DNA from: Virgisporangium ochraceum
GTDB taxonomy: Bacteria; Actinomycetota; Actinomycetes; Mycobacteriales; Micromonosporaceae
Length of the DNA stretch: 60,209 bases
Direction of reading: 5' to 3'
NCBI RefSeq assembly: GCF_016863655.1
Contig: NZ_BOPH01000083.1
Location: 93,901-154,109 of the forward strand
Part shown: in pieces, positions 17,701 to 24,975 of the stretch
Layout of the letters: each line of letters begins with the position of its first letter
How positions within the stretch are numbered: position 1 is the first letter of the stretch
Position numbers and translations under genes: made by a program
The notes under the pieces: generated by a model
Database searches by the model: none
Told to the model about the DNA's origin: nothing
The model's input: the letters and a program-made list of their open reading frames with translations, nothing else

Positions 17701-18284
17701 CCGAGCCGGGCGACCCAGTCGTCGGCGACCGGTGCCAGCAGGTCGCGGTCGCGGTACGGCACGACCGTGCCGGCCGCGACGATCAGCACGGCCGCCCCGA
17801 ACGGGTCGTCGCCGCCACCGGCCGCCGCCAGCCGCGCGTCGAGGTAGGCCAGGCCGGCCGCACGCACGTCGGGACGCGTGATCACCCTGTGGAGCCGCTC
17901 GCGCAGCGCGTCGGCGTTGCGGCGCAGCAGGTCGAGCTCGGTTCCCGGCCGCGCCGGCGTGACGACGGGAACCTCCCGGTCGCGCCGGGGCCAGGCGGCC
18001 GCCCGCCACCGGTCCGGAAGAACCAGCGACTCCTCGTCGACGGTCTCCACCGGCGCCGTCACCGCAACGAGCGACATCGACGCGATCGGCCGGTAGCCCT
18101 TCGTCGCCTTCTCGGCGACCAGCTTCGCGAGGTGCGCCTCGGCCTCCGCGACCGAGCCGAACGTCGTCGCCCGGGCCTGCCCGGCGGTGCCGAGGCGCCC
18201 GAACCTCACGGTGACCGTGACGTCGTCGCGCCCGACCTCCCAGAACTTCGCGGACGCACCCGCGACCAGCTCGAACCGTTGCAC
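14706..18284 (-). CDS. WGR domain + DUF4132 protein (YehI/MolR-like)
   Basis: The first gene of the seven-gene block, 1192 residues. Residues 1-80 form a WGR domain (FELVAGASAKFWEV, VTVRFGRLGTAGQ, AHLAKLVAEKATKGY); these modules are found in PARPs and in YehI/MolR proteins and are thought to bind nucleic acid. The rest is DUF4132 with VHLVRRLVWVTGDG, FRVAEDRTFADVDDE and DYELLPPFRQLDRET near the C-terminus. The start is GTG 18284, supported by a GAGGGGG ribosome binding site six bases upstream and by the WGR domain beginning at once. The first 79 bases overlap the 3' end of the acyltransferase gene in another frame. It is likely the targeting subunit of the system (inference). Confidence 0.88.
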   Translation of the reverse strand: MQRFELVAGASAKFWEVGRDDVTVTVRFGRLGTAGQARATTFGSVAEAEAHLAKLVAEKATKGYRPIASMSLVAVTAPVETVDEESLVLPDRWRAAAWPRRDREVPVVTPARPGTELDLLRRNADALRERLHRVITRPDVRAAGLAYLDARLAAAGGGDDPFGAAVLIVAAGTVVPYRDRDLLAPVADDWVARLGYGFAAAATVELGGLALAGPNRYLDDAVGVVRVGTAGFPDHYLPHWFPLAVRTRVLLAAAGGPDRDGAVAALTRYRAGRHEHHRALTSFLLPDRLDWVAADCVDLASTTYHLVGYALGAAAHTADQVRAMTAAGRLTEAGHDPPLLATLITGVGTGIAPVLSEWVDRVQQTADVVRQVCTALALVPTDEAFRLLLSRADHRHARAALLDAIDRFPVRALRLLAAAPADDRAAAGLLRSHVLGHPDLVERALPGLPAAAAARVRSIVDGAAAVAVAAVEALPPVLADPPWARRKPAAKPVVVGGLTAPVEAAMAWEPGEREAFLALKASVADLTRGNNEGFGWAELAATEFDGRSRYQGRAEVPIMVHAPDEVTRPRLAGWVPRAAWQIGAVAPALAGRYELDVLPTLLALTREHTWDLLPALMPYASSEVAVLVAGWYGLRTVRADAAVWLRRHPGVAARALVPAAVGKVGVARRNAERALRVVAGAGHRAEVLAAAADHGTAALGAVQALIDTDPVEVLPARPPAVPDWLDPALQPQVVLANGAGALPPDAVRHLCTVFALSTVAEPYAGVAQVVAACDPESLAGFWWEAFTRWRQLGYPKTAGWVLQALGLVGNDETVRRLAPLVRVWPGEGGHTRAVAALDVLAAIGTDVALMHLNGIATSVKFAGLRERAQEKITEVAAGLGLTAGQLADRLVPDFGLGADGSLVLDFGPRSFTVGFDERLRPYVVDGSGARRAALPKPAAKDDPDLATAAVARFAALRKDVRTVAADQLHRWERAMVTGREWTGAEFRHLYVGHPLLVHLVRRLVWVTGDGASFRVAEDRTFADVDDEVFTVADDDRVRVAHPLDLGDTVTAWSGLFADYELLPPFRQLDRETYALTDDEAAARRLDRWTDVTVPTTRLLALERRGWRRGAPEDNGVQGWLQLPVGDLVVVAEVDPGIVVGDPGMFAEQRIVRVWLKRPTDRWWVTDREGARFGVLGPVAASELLRDLTEVTS

Positions 18285-19291
18285 GCCGTCCCCCTCGTCG
18301 CGCGTCTCCGATCGACGCGGGCCACCTTAGCGACCCCCACCGACAAATCGCGCCCCGTGACCCGCACCACCAACGCGAGCGCGAGACCGGCGACCACCCA
18401 CCCGGTCACGACGGCCAGCAGCAACGCGCTGAGGTGGAACAGGTACACCGGCATCCCGTACCGGTTGAGCCGGTCGAGGATCCGGCCGGCCCGCGGCGTG
18501 GCGAGCGCCCGCGTCGCGAACGGTTGGACGAGCCTGATGAGACCGGCCTGGAGCGCGACCAGTGCCACGATCGCGACCGTCGGCGGCGACATGTTCGACC
18601 ACTTCTCCGTGGAGACGCCCACCAGCCAGCCCGGGTACCCGAACACCACCACGAGCGTGGTCAGCCCGAGCACGCCGGCCGACAGCAGCCCGTACCCCAC
18701 GGTCCGGCGGGCGGCGACGAGCCGGTCGTGGTGGAACCCGGCCTGGTGCGCCAGCATCCACACGACCACGAGGTTGACCCAGCCGACCCCGGGCAGCGCG
18801 AACCCGATCCGCAGCACGTCGACCACCACCGCGACGGCGCCGAGCACGGCGAGCGCGCCGAGGCCCAGCCGCCGGTGCAGCCACACCGCCACCGGCAGCA
18901 GGGCCACCAGCATCAGGTACACCGCGAGAAACCACAGTGGACTGAGCGCGAACTCCACCGTCGACCGGGCCCACTCCAGCCCGCCGAGCGCCGCGAGCAC
19001 CGCGCCGATCACCGCCCAGCCGGCGAGCAGCGGGGCCACCAGGCGCAGCAGCCCGACGGTCCGCGACCGCACGTACCCCGGCCGGTACGCCTTCAGGTGC
19101 AGGCAGCCGCCGACGTAGAAGAACACCGGCATCACCTGCAGCACCCAGCTGGCGAGAAAGAGCCCCGGCGCCGAGACGCTCGGCCGGGTCGAGTAGGTCG
19201 ACGGGTCCAGCGTGGTGCCGAACCAGTGCCAGGCCACCACGACCAGGAGGCTGCCGGCCCGGAGCGCGTCCAGGTAACGGTCCCTCTTCAC
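18206..19291 (-). CDS. Acyltransferase-3 family membrane protein
   Basis: A 361-residue polytopic membrane protein. The N-terminus (VKRDRYLDALRAGSLLVVVAWHW) has the LDALRA...V..WHW pattern of acyltransferase family 3, and about ten hydrophobic segments follow. Such enzymes transfer acyl groups to sugars, lipids or small molecules at the membrane. The start is GTG 19291, overlapping the stop of the upstream alpha/beta hydrolase as GTGA, so the two are translationally coupled. The last 26 codons run into the WGR-DUF4132 gene and encode an Arg/Ser-rich tail that looks unconserved, so the frame there may be less constrained. The substrate is unknown. Confidence 0.82.
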   Translation of the reverse strand: MKRDRYLDALRAGSLLVVVAWHWFGTTLDPSTYSTRPSVSAPGLFLASWVLQVMPVFFYVGGCLHLKAYRPGYVRSRTVGLLRLVAPLLAGWAVIGAVLAALGGLEWARSTVEFALSPLWFLAVYLMLVALLPVAVWLHRRLGLGALAVLGAVAVVVDVLRIGFALPGVGWVNLVVVWMLAHQAGFHHDRLVAARRTVGYGLLSAGVLGLTTLVVVFGYPGWLVGVSTEKWSNMSPPTVAIVALVALQAGLIRLVQPFATRALATPRAGRILDRLNRYGMPVYLFHLSALLLAVVTGWVVAGLALALVVRVTGRDLSVGVAKVARVDRRRATRGTACNGSSWSRVRPRSSGRSGATTSRSP

Positions 19292-20040
19292 AGCGACACC
19301 ACCGCCTTCTCGTCGAGCACACCGGCGATGCTCGCGAGCGACACCGTCCCGGGTTGGAAGTAACCGTCGTGACCGTCGGCGTCGTGCACGTCGAGCGGCA
19401 GCGCGCCGAAGGCGGGGTCGGTGGGGTGGCGGCCGTGTCCGGCGCCGAACACCCGCAGCGGCGGGATCCGCCGGGTCCAGTCGTCGGGCGCGCTGCCCGC
19501 CCACAGCCGTGCGGTCGTGCGGAGGTCGGCGACCGAGTCGACGTCCATGCCGGGGCTGCCGATCGCGACGAGGTCGGTGACGGCCACCGGCAGCCGCGGC
19601 GCGGCGTACGCCAGCACGACGCTGCCGTAGCTGTGCCCGACCAGTACCACCGTCGCATGTGGAGGCAGGCCGGAGACGTACCGCACCAACGTGTCCGCCG
19701 CCGCGACCGCCCGCTCCGACCGGATCGCCGTGCGGCCGATCCCGCGCGGCGTGTCGTATCCGAGCCACGCCACGACGGCCGTACCGGGACCGGCGGCGTC
19801 GGCGAGCTGCCGCGCCTGCCACGCCGGCGACCGGCGCAGCACGCCACCGAGTCCACTGTGGAAGTTCGCGGGTGTCGTGTCGGCACCGGGTACCAGGACG
19901 GCGATCCGGGTCGCGGTCGACAGGTCACCGGCGACCGCGAGCACGGCCGCGGGAAGCGGCGACCGCGCCTCCGGCAGCCCGATCGCGAGCAGCGCGCCGA
20001 TCACGAGGGCGGCGATGGTGCGCAGGATCCACGAGGTCAT
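19288..20040 (-). CDS. Exported alpha/beta hydrolase (DUF1023-like)
   Basis: A 250-residue hydrolase with an N-terminal signal or anchor segment (WILRTIAALVIGALLAIGLPEA). The nucleophile elbow is GHSYGS, preceded by a PPHATVVLV strand; a VAWLGYDTP segment and a late DADGHDGYF His complete an alpha/beta hydrolase pattern like that of actinomycete DUF1023 proteins. It probably acts on an ester or amide outside the membrane. Its stop overlaps the acyltransferase start, pairing a hydrolase with an acyl-transferring membrane enzyme. The ATG at 20040 lies 44 bases beyond a hairpin that closes the preceding two-component operon. Confidence 0.8.
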   Translation of the reverse strand: MTSWILRTIAALVIGALLAIGLPEARSPLPAAVLAVAGDLSTATRIAVLVPGADTTPANFHSGLGGVLRRSPAWQARQLADAAGPGTAVVAWLGYDTPRGIGRTAIRSERAVAAADTLVRYVSGLPPHATVVLVGHSYGSVVLAYAAPRLPVAVTDLVAIGSPGMDVDSVADLRTTARLWAGSAPDDWTRRIPPLRVFGAGHGRHPTDPAFGALPLDVHDADGHDGYFQPGTVSLASIAGVLDEKAVVSL

Positions 20041-20083
20041 GTCGTGAAGCTATGGACGTGGATGCCCGTCGGGCGTCACCCCA

Positions 20084-20107
20084 CGGAGCCCACCGTAGGT
20101 GGCTCCG
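20084..20107 (-). terminator. Hairpin after the two-component operon
   Basis: A near-perfect inverted repeat, CGGAGCCCACC / GGTGGCTCCG, with a 3-base loop and one bulged base. It lies 6 bases past the response-regulator stop on the minus strand. There is no T-run, as is common in high-GC actinomycetes. It separates the regulator operon from the hydrolase/acyltransferase genes downstream. Confidence 0.55.
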
Positions 20108-20112
20108 GAGTA

Positions 20113-20781
20113 TCAGTTCCCGGGAACGACCAGCCCGCTCTCGTAGGCGAACACCACCGCCTGCGCGCGGTCACGCAGACACAGCTTCGTCAGCAGCCGG
20201 CTCACGTGCGTCTTCACCGTCTGCTCGGCGAGCACCAGGTTCTCCGCGATCTCCTGGTTCGACCGGCCGTCGGCGATGAGCCGCAGCACGTCGGTCTCCC
20301 GCGGCGTCAGCGATCCGAGCGCCGCGGAGTGCCGCCGGTTGTCGGGCCGGCCGCGCCGCGTGTAGTCGGCGATCAGCTTGCGGGTGACCGACGGCGCCAG
20401 CAGCGCCTCCCCCGACGCGACGACGCGCACCGCGTGCACCAGCTCAGCCGACGGCGCGTCCTTGAGCACGAATCCGCTGGCGCCGGCCCGCAACGCGCCG
20501 AACACATAGTCGTCGAGATCGAAGGTGGTGAGGATCAGTACCTTCGGCGCGGTCGCGCCCGACGGCACGTCGAGGATGCGCTCGGTGGCGGCGAGGCCGT
20601 CCATCACGGGCATCCGCACGTCCATGAGGATGACGTCTGGGTCGAGCCGGCGGCTGGCTGTCACCGCGTCGGCGCCGTTGGCCGCGTCGCCCACCACCGT
20701 GATGTCGGGCTGTGCGGCCAGCAACGCGGCGAACCCCTCGCGCACCATCGCCTGGTCGTCCACGACCATCACCCGGATCAT
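20113..20781 (-). CDS. NarL/FixJ-type response regulator
   Basis: A 222-residue two-component response regulator. The receiver domain has DD at 8-9, the phosphoacceptor Asp54 in ILMDVRMP, and a conserved VLKDAPS with the Lys. The C-terminal LuxR-type HTH (about 155-215) contains LTPRETDVLRLIADGRSNQEIA and VKTHVSRLLTKL. The ATG at 20781 overlaps the kinase stop as ATGA, so the pair is co-translated. It probably binds the paired palindromes upstream of the kinase gene and controls its own operon. No dedicated target such as a drug exporter lies beside it. Confidence 0.95.
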   Translation of the reverse strand: MIRVMVVDDQAMVREGFAALLAAQPDITVVGDAANGADAVTASRRLDPDVILMDVRMPVMDGLAATERILDVPSGATAPKVLILTTFDLDDYVFGALRAGASGFVLKDAPSAELVHAVRVVASGEALLAPSVTRKLIADYTRRGRPDNRRHSAALGSLTPRETDVLRLIADGRSNQEIAENLVLAEQTVKTHVSRLLTKLCLRDRAQAVVFAYESGLVVPGN

Positions 20782-21950
20782 CGGTCCCCTTCCGTCACCG
20801 GCAACACGGCGTGCACCACGAACCCGCCGTCGGCGGCCGGTTGCGCCGTCAGTGTCCCGTCGAGCATCGCGGCCCGCTCGCGCATGCCGCGCAGCCCGTG
20901 CCCCGGCCCGGCGTCCGTCGCCGGCCGGTCCGTGGGCCCGTTGCGCACCGTCACATCCAGTCCATTGTGGACCCGCGTGAGCGCGACCGACACCGGCGCC
21001 CCCGGCGCGTGCCGGCCGGCGTTGGACAGCGCCTCCTGCACCACCCGGTACGCGGTCAGCTCCACCGCCGGCGACACGCCGGACGGATCGTCCAGTGGCC
21101 GCAGGGTGATGTCGGCGCCGGCGGCGCGCGCCGTCGCGACGAGGTCGTCGAGGTCGCCGAGGCCCGGTTGCGGCGCGGTGAGCGTCTCCTGGTTGTCGCT
21201 GCGCAGCACGCCGAGCAGCCGGCGCATCTCGGCCAGGCCCTCCCGCGCGGCGGCCGAGATCTGGCCGAACTCCGCGCGCACGGGCTCCTCGACGGCGCCG
21301 AGCCGGTACTGCGCGGTCTCCGCGCGCACGGCGATCATCGACATGTGGTGGGCGACCACGTCGTGCAGTTCGCGGGCGATCCGGGTGCGTTCGGCGAGCA
21401 CGGCGCTGCGTTCCTGCTCCGACTCGAGGTCGCGCTGGGTGCGCCGGCGGCGCCGCACCTGGTCACCCACCAGCATCACGATCGTGACGAAGATGATGAT
21501 GCCGGGCCCGTTGCCACTGCTCGCCTGCCACAGCACGAGCAGGCCGGTGACCAGCCACACTCCCAGCGTGACGACCGCCCGCTGGGTCGCCGCGACCCCG
21601 AACAGCACCGCCAGGAACACCGGGATCGACGCCGGCGCCCACGGCCAGTCGGCGGCGTCGGGGAAGGGGAAGAAGAACGAAAGGACGGCCACGAGCGCCG
21701 CGAGCCGCCAGGCGACGAGCGGGCGGTACCAGAGCAGCGTCAGCGGCACCACCCCGAGGAACGCGACGACCTGCGCCGCCCCGCCGTGGCTGACGCCCGA
21801 CACGGCGCCCATGCCCACCGCCAGCGTTCCCAGCAGCAGCAGCGGCAGCCCGAACCGGCGCAGGATCCACGGCCGCCGGGGCGGGGTGCCGGGCGCGCCG
21901 GCGCCGACCGCCAGCATCCGCAGATCGCGCATGATGGTGCTCGGGTCCAC
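20778..21950 (-). CDS. Sensor histidine kinase (HisKA_3 type)
   Basis: A 390-residue membrane sensor kinase. Six hydrophobic segments (about 34-50, 58-75, 80-97, 108-122, 127-142 and 150-163) precede a short coiled linker and the dimerisation domain with the phosphoacceptor His196 in ARELHDVVAHHMS. The C-terminus is a HATPase_c domain with GHGLRGMRERAAMLDG. There is no large extracellular loop, so it probably senses something in or at the membrane. It is translationally coupled to the NarL-type regulator downstream. The start is GTG 21950; an in-frame ATG at 21932 (MRDLRMLAVG) is an alternative. Confidence 0.93.
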   Translation of the reverse strand: MDPSTIMRDLRMLAVGAGAPGTPPRRPWILRRFGLPLLLLGTLAVGMGAVSGVSHGGAAQVVAFLGVVPLTLLWYRPLVAWRLAALVAVLSFFFPFPDAADWPWAPASIPVFLAVLFGVAATQRAVVTLGVWLVTGLLVLWQASSGNGPGIIIFVTIVMLVGDQVRRRRRTQRDLESEQERSAVLAERTRIARELHDVVAHHMSMIAVRAETAQYRLGAVEEPVRAEFGQISAAAREGLAEMRRLLGVLRSDNQETLTAPQPGLGDLDDLVATARAAGADITLRPLDDPSGVSPAVELTAYRVVQEALSNAGRHAPGAPVSVALTRVHNGLDVTVRNGPTDRPATDAGPGHGLRGMRERAAMLDGTLTAQPAADGGFVVHAVLPVTEGDR

Positions 21951-21988
21951 GTGGTCAGGCTACGTGCCGGGCGGGGCCCGGCTCTGCC

Positions 21989-22022
21989 TACCGCGGTATG
22001 TTCCGCGCCCCCTACCGGGGTA
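21989..22022. promoter_or_regulatory. Paired palindrome, candidate response-regulator operator
   Basis: TACCGCGGTA (21989-21998) is a perfect 10-base palindrome, and TACCGGGGTA (22013-22022) is the same site with one change, with centres 24 bases apart. They sit 39 bases upstream of the kinase start and about 55 bases upstream of the divergent phosphotransferase gene. Such spaced half-palindromes fit binding by a NarL-type dimer. Assignment to this regulator is an inference. Confidence 0.5.
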
Positions 22023-22063
22023 TCAGGCCAGCAACCGACTCGCCCGGCGGCGCCCGCGACGAA

Positions 22064-22069
22064 TAGTCT
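22064..22069 (+). promoter_or_regulatory. -10 box, leaderless phosphotransferase promoter
   Basis: TAGTCT ends 7 bases before the ATG at 22077, the spacing expected when transcription starts at the first base of the start codon. There is no Shine-Dalgarno sequence upstream. Confidence 0.45.
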
Positions 22070-22076
22070 CGCGCCC

Positions 22077-23027
22077 ATGACCGACGGCGACTGGCGGGAC
22101 GACGGGTTCAGGCAGCGCCGGCCCTCCCCGGAGACCCTCGCCTGGGTCGCGGCGTCGATGGGTCGGGGCAGTCGCGTCGTCGGCTACCGCCGGATGACCG
22201 GCGGCGTCTGCTCGGCCGTCAACCGGCTGATCGTCGAGCGGGGTGGCGTGCGCACGTTCGTCGTCCTGCGGCAGTATCCGGGCGGGCTCGGCCTGCGGGA
22301 GGCCCTGGAGAAGGAGATCGCCAACCTCGGAGTCGTGGCGGGAAGCGGGCTGCCGGTTCCGGGCATCCTGGCCGCCGACGTCGCCGGTGCCTCGACCGGC
22401 GGCGCGCCCTCGTTGCTGATGACCCGGTTGCCGGGGCACGTCGACCTCGACCCGGCGGACCCCGGGTCCTGGTTGACGAGCATCGCGGAGCTCGCCGCGT
22501 CGCTGCACTCCCTCGACCTCCCCGCGACGACGTTCCGACCGTGGGCGGACTCCTGGATCGCTCCGCGCGACGGGTTCCGGGTGCCGGCGCACGCGCGGAA
22601 GCCTGCCGTGTGGACGGCGGCGTTCCGCGCGATGGCGGCGCCGTCACCCGACGACCCCGCCGTCTTCCTGCACTGCGATCTCCTGCCCGTCAACATCCTG
22701 TGGTCGCGCGGGAGGATCACCGGGCTGACCGACTGGAACTCCATCCATCGCGGGTCGCGCGCGATCGACGTCGGGCACTGCCGGCGGTACCTGGCGGCGC
22801 TCTACTCGCCCGGATGGGCGGAGCGGCTCCGGTCGCTCTACGAGTCGGTCGCCGGGGTGACCCTCGACCCGTGGTGGGACCTGTACGCCCTGCTCCACTA
22901 CGACGACAGCGGGTCGAAGTGGATCCGCGGCCAGGTCGCCGGGCGCCGTCCCGTCGACGTGCCCGGCATGACCGCCCGCGTCGAGGCCGCCGTCGAGGCG
23001 GCGCTACGGCGCCTGGGCCCCGTCTAG
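22077..23027 (+). CDS. Phosphotransferase (APH/choline kinase-like)
   Basis: A 316-residue kinase-fold phosphotransferase. The catalytic loop is HCDLLPVN (His199, Asp201, Asn206) and the metal-binding Asp219 is in LTDWNS. The N-lobe has FVVLRQY in the position of the ATP-binding Lys/Arg strand, with Glu-rich EALEKEIA after it. The family phosphorylates aminoglycosides, macrolides, amino sugars or small alcohols; nothing in the sequence picks the substrate. The promoter looks leaderless. The last 24 bases overlap the convergent GMC oxidoreductase gene. A resistance role is possible but not shown. Confidence 0.88.
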   Translation: MTDGDWRDDGFRQRRPSPETLAWVAASMGRGSRVVGYRRMTGGVCSAVNRLIVERGGVRTFVVLRQYPGGLGLREALEKEIANLGVVAGSGLPVPGILAADVAGASTGGAPSLLMTRLPGHVDLDPADPGSWLTSIAELAASLHSLDLPATTFRPWADSWIAPRDGFRVPAHARKPAVWTAAFRAMAAPSPDDPAVFLHCDLLPVNILWSRGRITGLTDWNSIHRGSRAIDVGHCRRYLAALYSPGWAERLRSLYESVAGVTLDPWWDLYALLHYDDSGSKWIRGQVAGRRPVDVPGMTARVEAAVEAALRRLGPV

Positions 23028-24932
23028 CCAGTGGTGCATCACGCGGAAGGCGTTGGCGAAGATGGTCAGCACCGGGTTGACGCCGCCGTTCGTCACGTGG
23101 ACCGAGGCGTCGACGACCCGGAGGTTGTCGTGGCCCCACACGCGGCCGGCCGGGTCGGTGACCGAGGTGCGCGGGTCGGTGCCCATGCGGCACGTGCCCG
23201 CCTGGTGCTGTCCGCTGCTGGGCAGGTCGGCCCGCGGCGGCCCGTACGCGACAACGGTCGTGGCGCCGGCGGCGCGCAGCCAGTCGGCGGCGCGCTCACC
23301 CAGTAGCCGCTGCGCCGCGAGGTCGTTGCGGTGCAGCCCGCCGCTGAGCACCGCCACCGGGATCCCGTGCCGGTCGACGACCGACCGGTCGACGCGCACC
23401 CGCGACTCCGCCGACGTGACCTCCTGCACCGGCCCGACGACGCGTTGCATCCGCCGGGTCAGGTGCCGCATCCCGTTCTTGGCCGCGAGACCGTGCGGAC
23501 CGATCAGCCCGGCCTGCCGGAGGTAGGCGTAGGTGTTCACCGGCGTGGGCACGAACTCGTCGGCGAGCATGCCGCCACCGACGAGGCCGTCGTTGCGGTG
23601 GCGGAAGTCGTGGGTCGAGATGGCGGGTCCGGGACCCACGAGGTCGGCGACCACGTCGTCGAACACGCCGACGGCGCCGCCGTACACGTGACCCTGCAGG
23701 TGCCGGCCGACCAGGTCGTGGTTGTTGCCGAGCCCGTCGGGTTCGCGGTCGCTGGTGCTGCACAGCAGGAGCCGGGCCGACTCCACCGCGCCTGCGGCCA
23801 CCACGACGTCGGCGGCGTCGACGCGCCGGCCGTCCGACAGCTCGACGCCGGTCACCGTGCCGCGCGCGTCGGTGACCACGCGCCGCACCCGGGTGCCGAG
23901 CAGGACGCTGAGATTGCCGGTGGCCGCCGCGCGGGCCAGCACGGTGTTGTGCGACCCGTTCTTCGCGTCGACCGGGCAGGCGAACCCGACGCACTCGCGG
24001 CAGGCCGCGCACGCCGGCCGGCCGTCGTACGGCACGGAGTTCACCGCGAGCGGCACCGCAACCGTGCTGAGGCCGAGGGTCCGCGCGGCCGCGCCGAGGC
24101 GTCGCGCCGACTCGGTGACCGGACCGGGCGGCATCGGGTACGGCCGCGACCGCCGCGTCGCGCCGGCATGGGGCGCGTCGGACCCGCACACGCCGATCTC
24201 GTACTCCGCCCGGGTGTAGAACGGTTCGAGGTCGTCGTAGCCGATCGGCCAGTCGGCGAGCGCGCTGCCGTCGGGTACCCCGTACGTGCCGGCCATCGCG
24301 AAGTCCTCGGGCGTGAACCGCCACGCCTGCGCGCCGTACACGCGGGTCCCGCCGCCGAACGTGTACGCCAGTGACCCGTCGACGCGGGGGCTGCGCAGGT
24401 GGTCGTTCCGTGGCGCGGTGAGCCCGCCGCGCTCGACGAGCAGCACCGACCGTCCCGACCGCGCCAGCGCCCACGCAGCGACCCCGCCGCCCGCGCCGGA
24501 CCCGACCACGACGGCGTCGTACCGCGTCCGCAGGTCCGCGGGCCGGAGGACCGCCGGCGCGCCGACCTCGCGGACGGGCGGCGCACCCGGGTCCCAGCCG
24601 ACCATCCGCCACGAGACCGCGCCGTCGTTGCCGAGGTTGCCCGGATCGGCGTAGAACCCGGCGTTCACCGCGTCGGCGAACCACAGGTACCCGGCGTTCC
24701 CGAGGAGCCCGTCGAGCACCCGCTCCCGGGCCCCGGCGTCGAGGTCGGCGAACCGGCCGCCGGCGCGCTCGTCGAGGAGGTCGAGCACCGCGGTCACCCG
24801 GTCCGTCCACTCGGGACGGTCGTGCTCCAGGAGCCGCGCCCAGTACCGCAGTCCGCCCGCCTCCGACGCGGACGCGACGTCGTCCCGCGGCACGACCGCG
24901 TCGACCGCGGCCCGCAACCGCTGAACGTCCAT
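23004..24932 (-). CDS. GMC oxidoreductase with fused GADH-subunit-3-like domain
   Basis: A 642-residue flavoprotein. The N-terminal 120 residues (LRAAVDAVVPRDD, ARERVLDGLLGN, NAGFYADPGNLGNDG) resemble gluconate 2-dehydrogenase subunit 3. The rest is a GMC oxidoreductase with the FAD motif GSGAGGG (144-150), a Cys cluster CAACRECVGFACP, and the C-terminal HQAGTCRMGTD and GGVNPVLTI, which carry the catalytic His/Asn region. In classical membrane dehydrogenases these parts are separate subunits. There is no Tat signal and no cytochrome gene nearby, so the electron acceptor is unclear. The start is ATG 24932 (MDVQRLRAAVD); longer readings overlap the divergent hydrolase. It probably oxidises an alcohol or sugar. 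Confidence 0.88.
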   Translation of the reverse strand: MDVQRLRAAVDAVVPRDDVASASEAGGLRYWARLLEHDRPEWTDRVTAVLDLLDERAGGRFADLDAGARERVLDGLLGNAGYLWFADAVNAGFYADPGNLGNDGAVSWRMVGWDPGAPPVREVGAPAVLRPADLRTRYDAVVVGSGAGGGVAAWALARSGRSVLLVERGGLTAPRNDHLRSPRVDGSLAYTFGGGTRVYGAQAWRFTPEDFAMAGTYGVPDGSALADWPIGYDDLEPFYTRAEYEIGVCGSDAPHAGATRRSRPYPMPPGPVTESARRLGAAARTLGLSTVAVPLAVNSVPYDGRPACAACRECVGFACPVDAKNGSHNTVLARAAATGNLSVLLGTRVRRVVTDARGTVTGVELSDGRRVDAADVVVAAGAVESARLLLCSTSDREPDGLGNNHDLVGRHLQGHVYGGAVGVFDDVVADLVGPGPAISTHDFRHRNDGLVGGGMLADEFVPTPVNTYAYLRQAGLIGPHGLAAKNGMRHLTRRMQRVVGPVQEVTSAESRVRVDRSVVDRHGIPVAVLSGGLHRNDLAAQRLLGERAADWLRAAGATTVVAYGPPRADLPSSGQHQAGTCRMGTDPRTSVTDPAGRVWGHDNLRVVDASVHVTNGGVNPVLTIFANAFRVMHHWLDGAQAP

Positions 24933-24975
24933 CCCCCGGAGTATGTCACCGCCGCCGATGGGCGATGCTGGTCCG

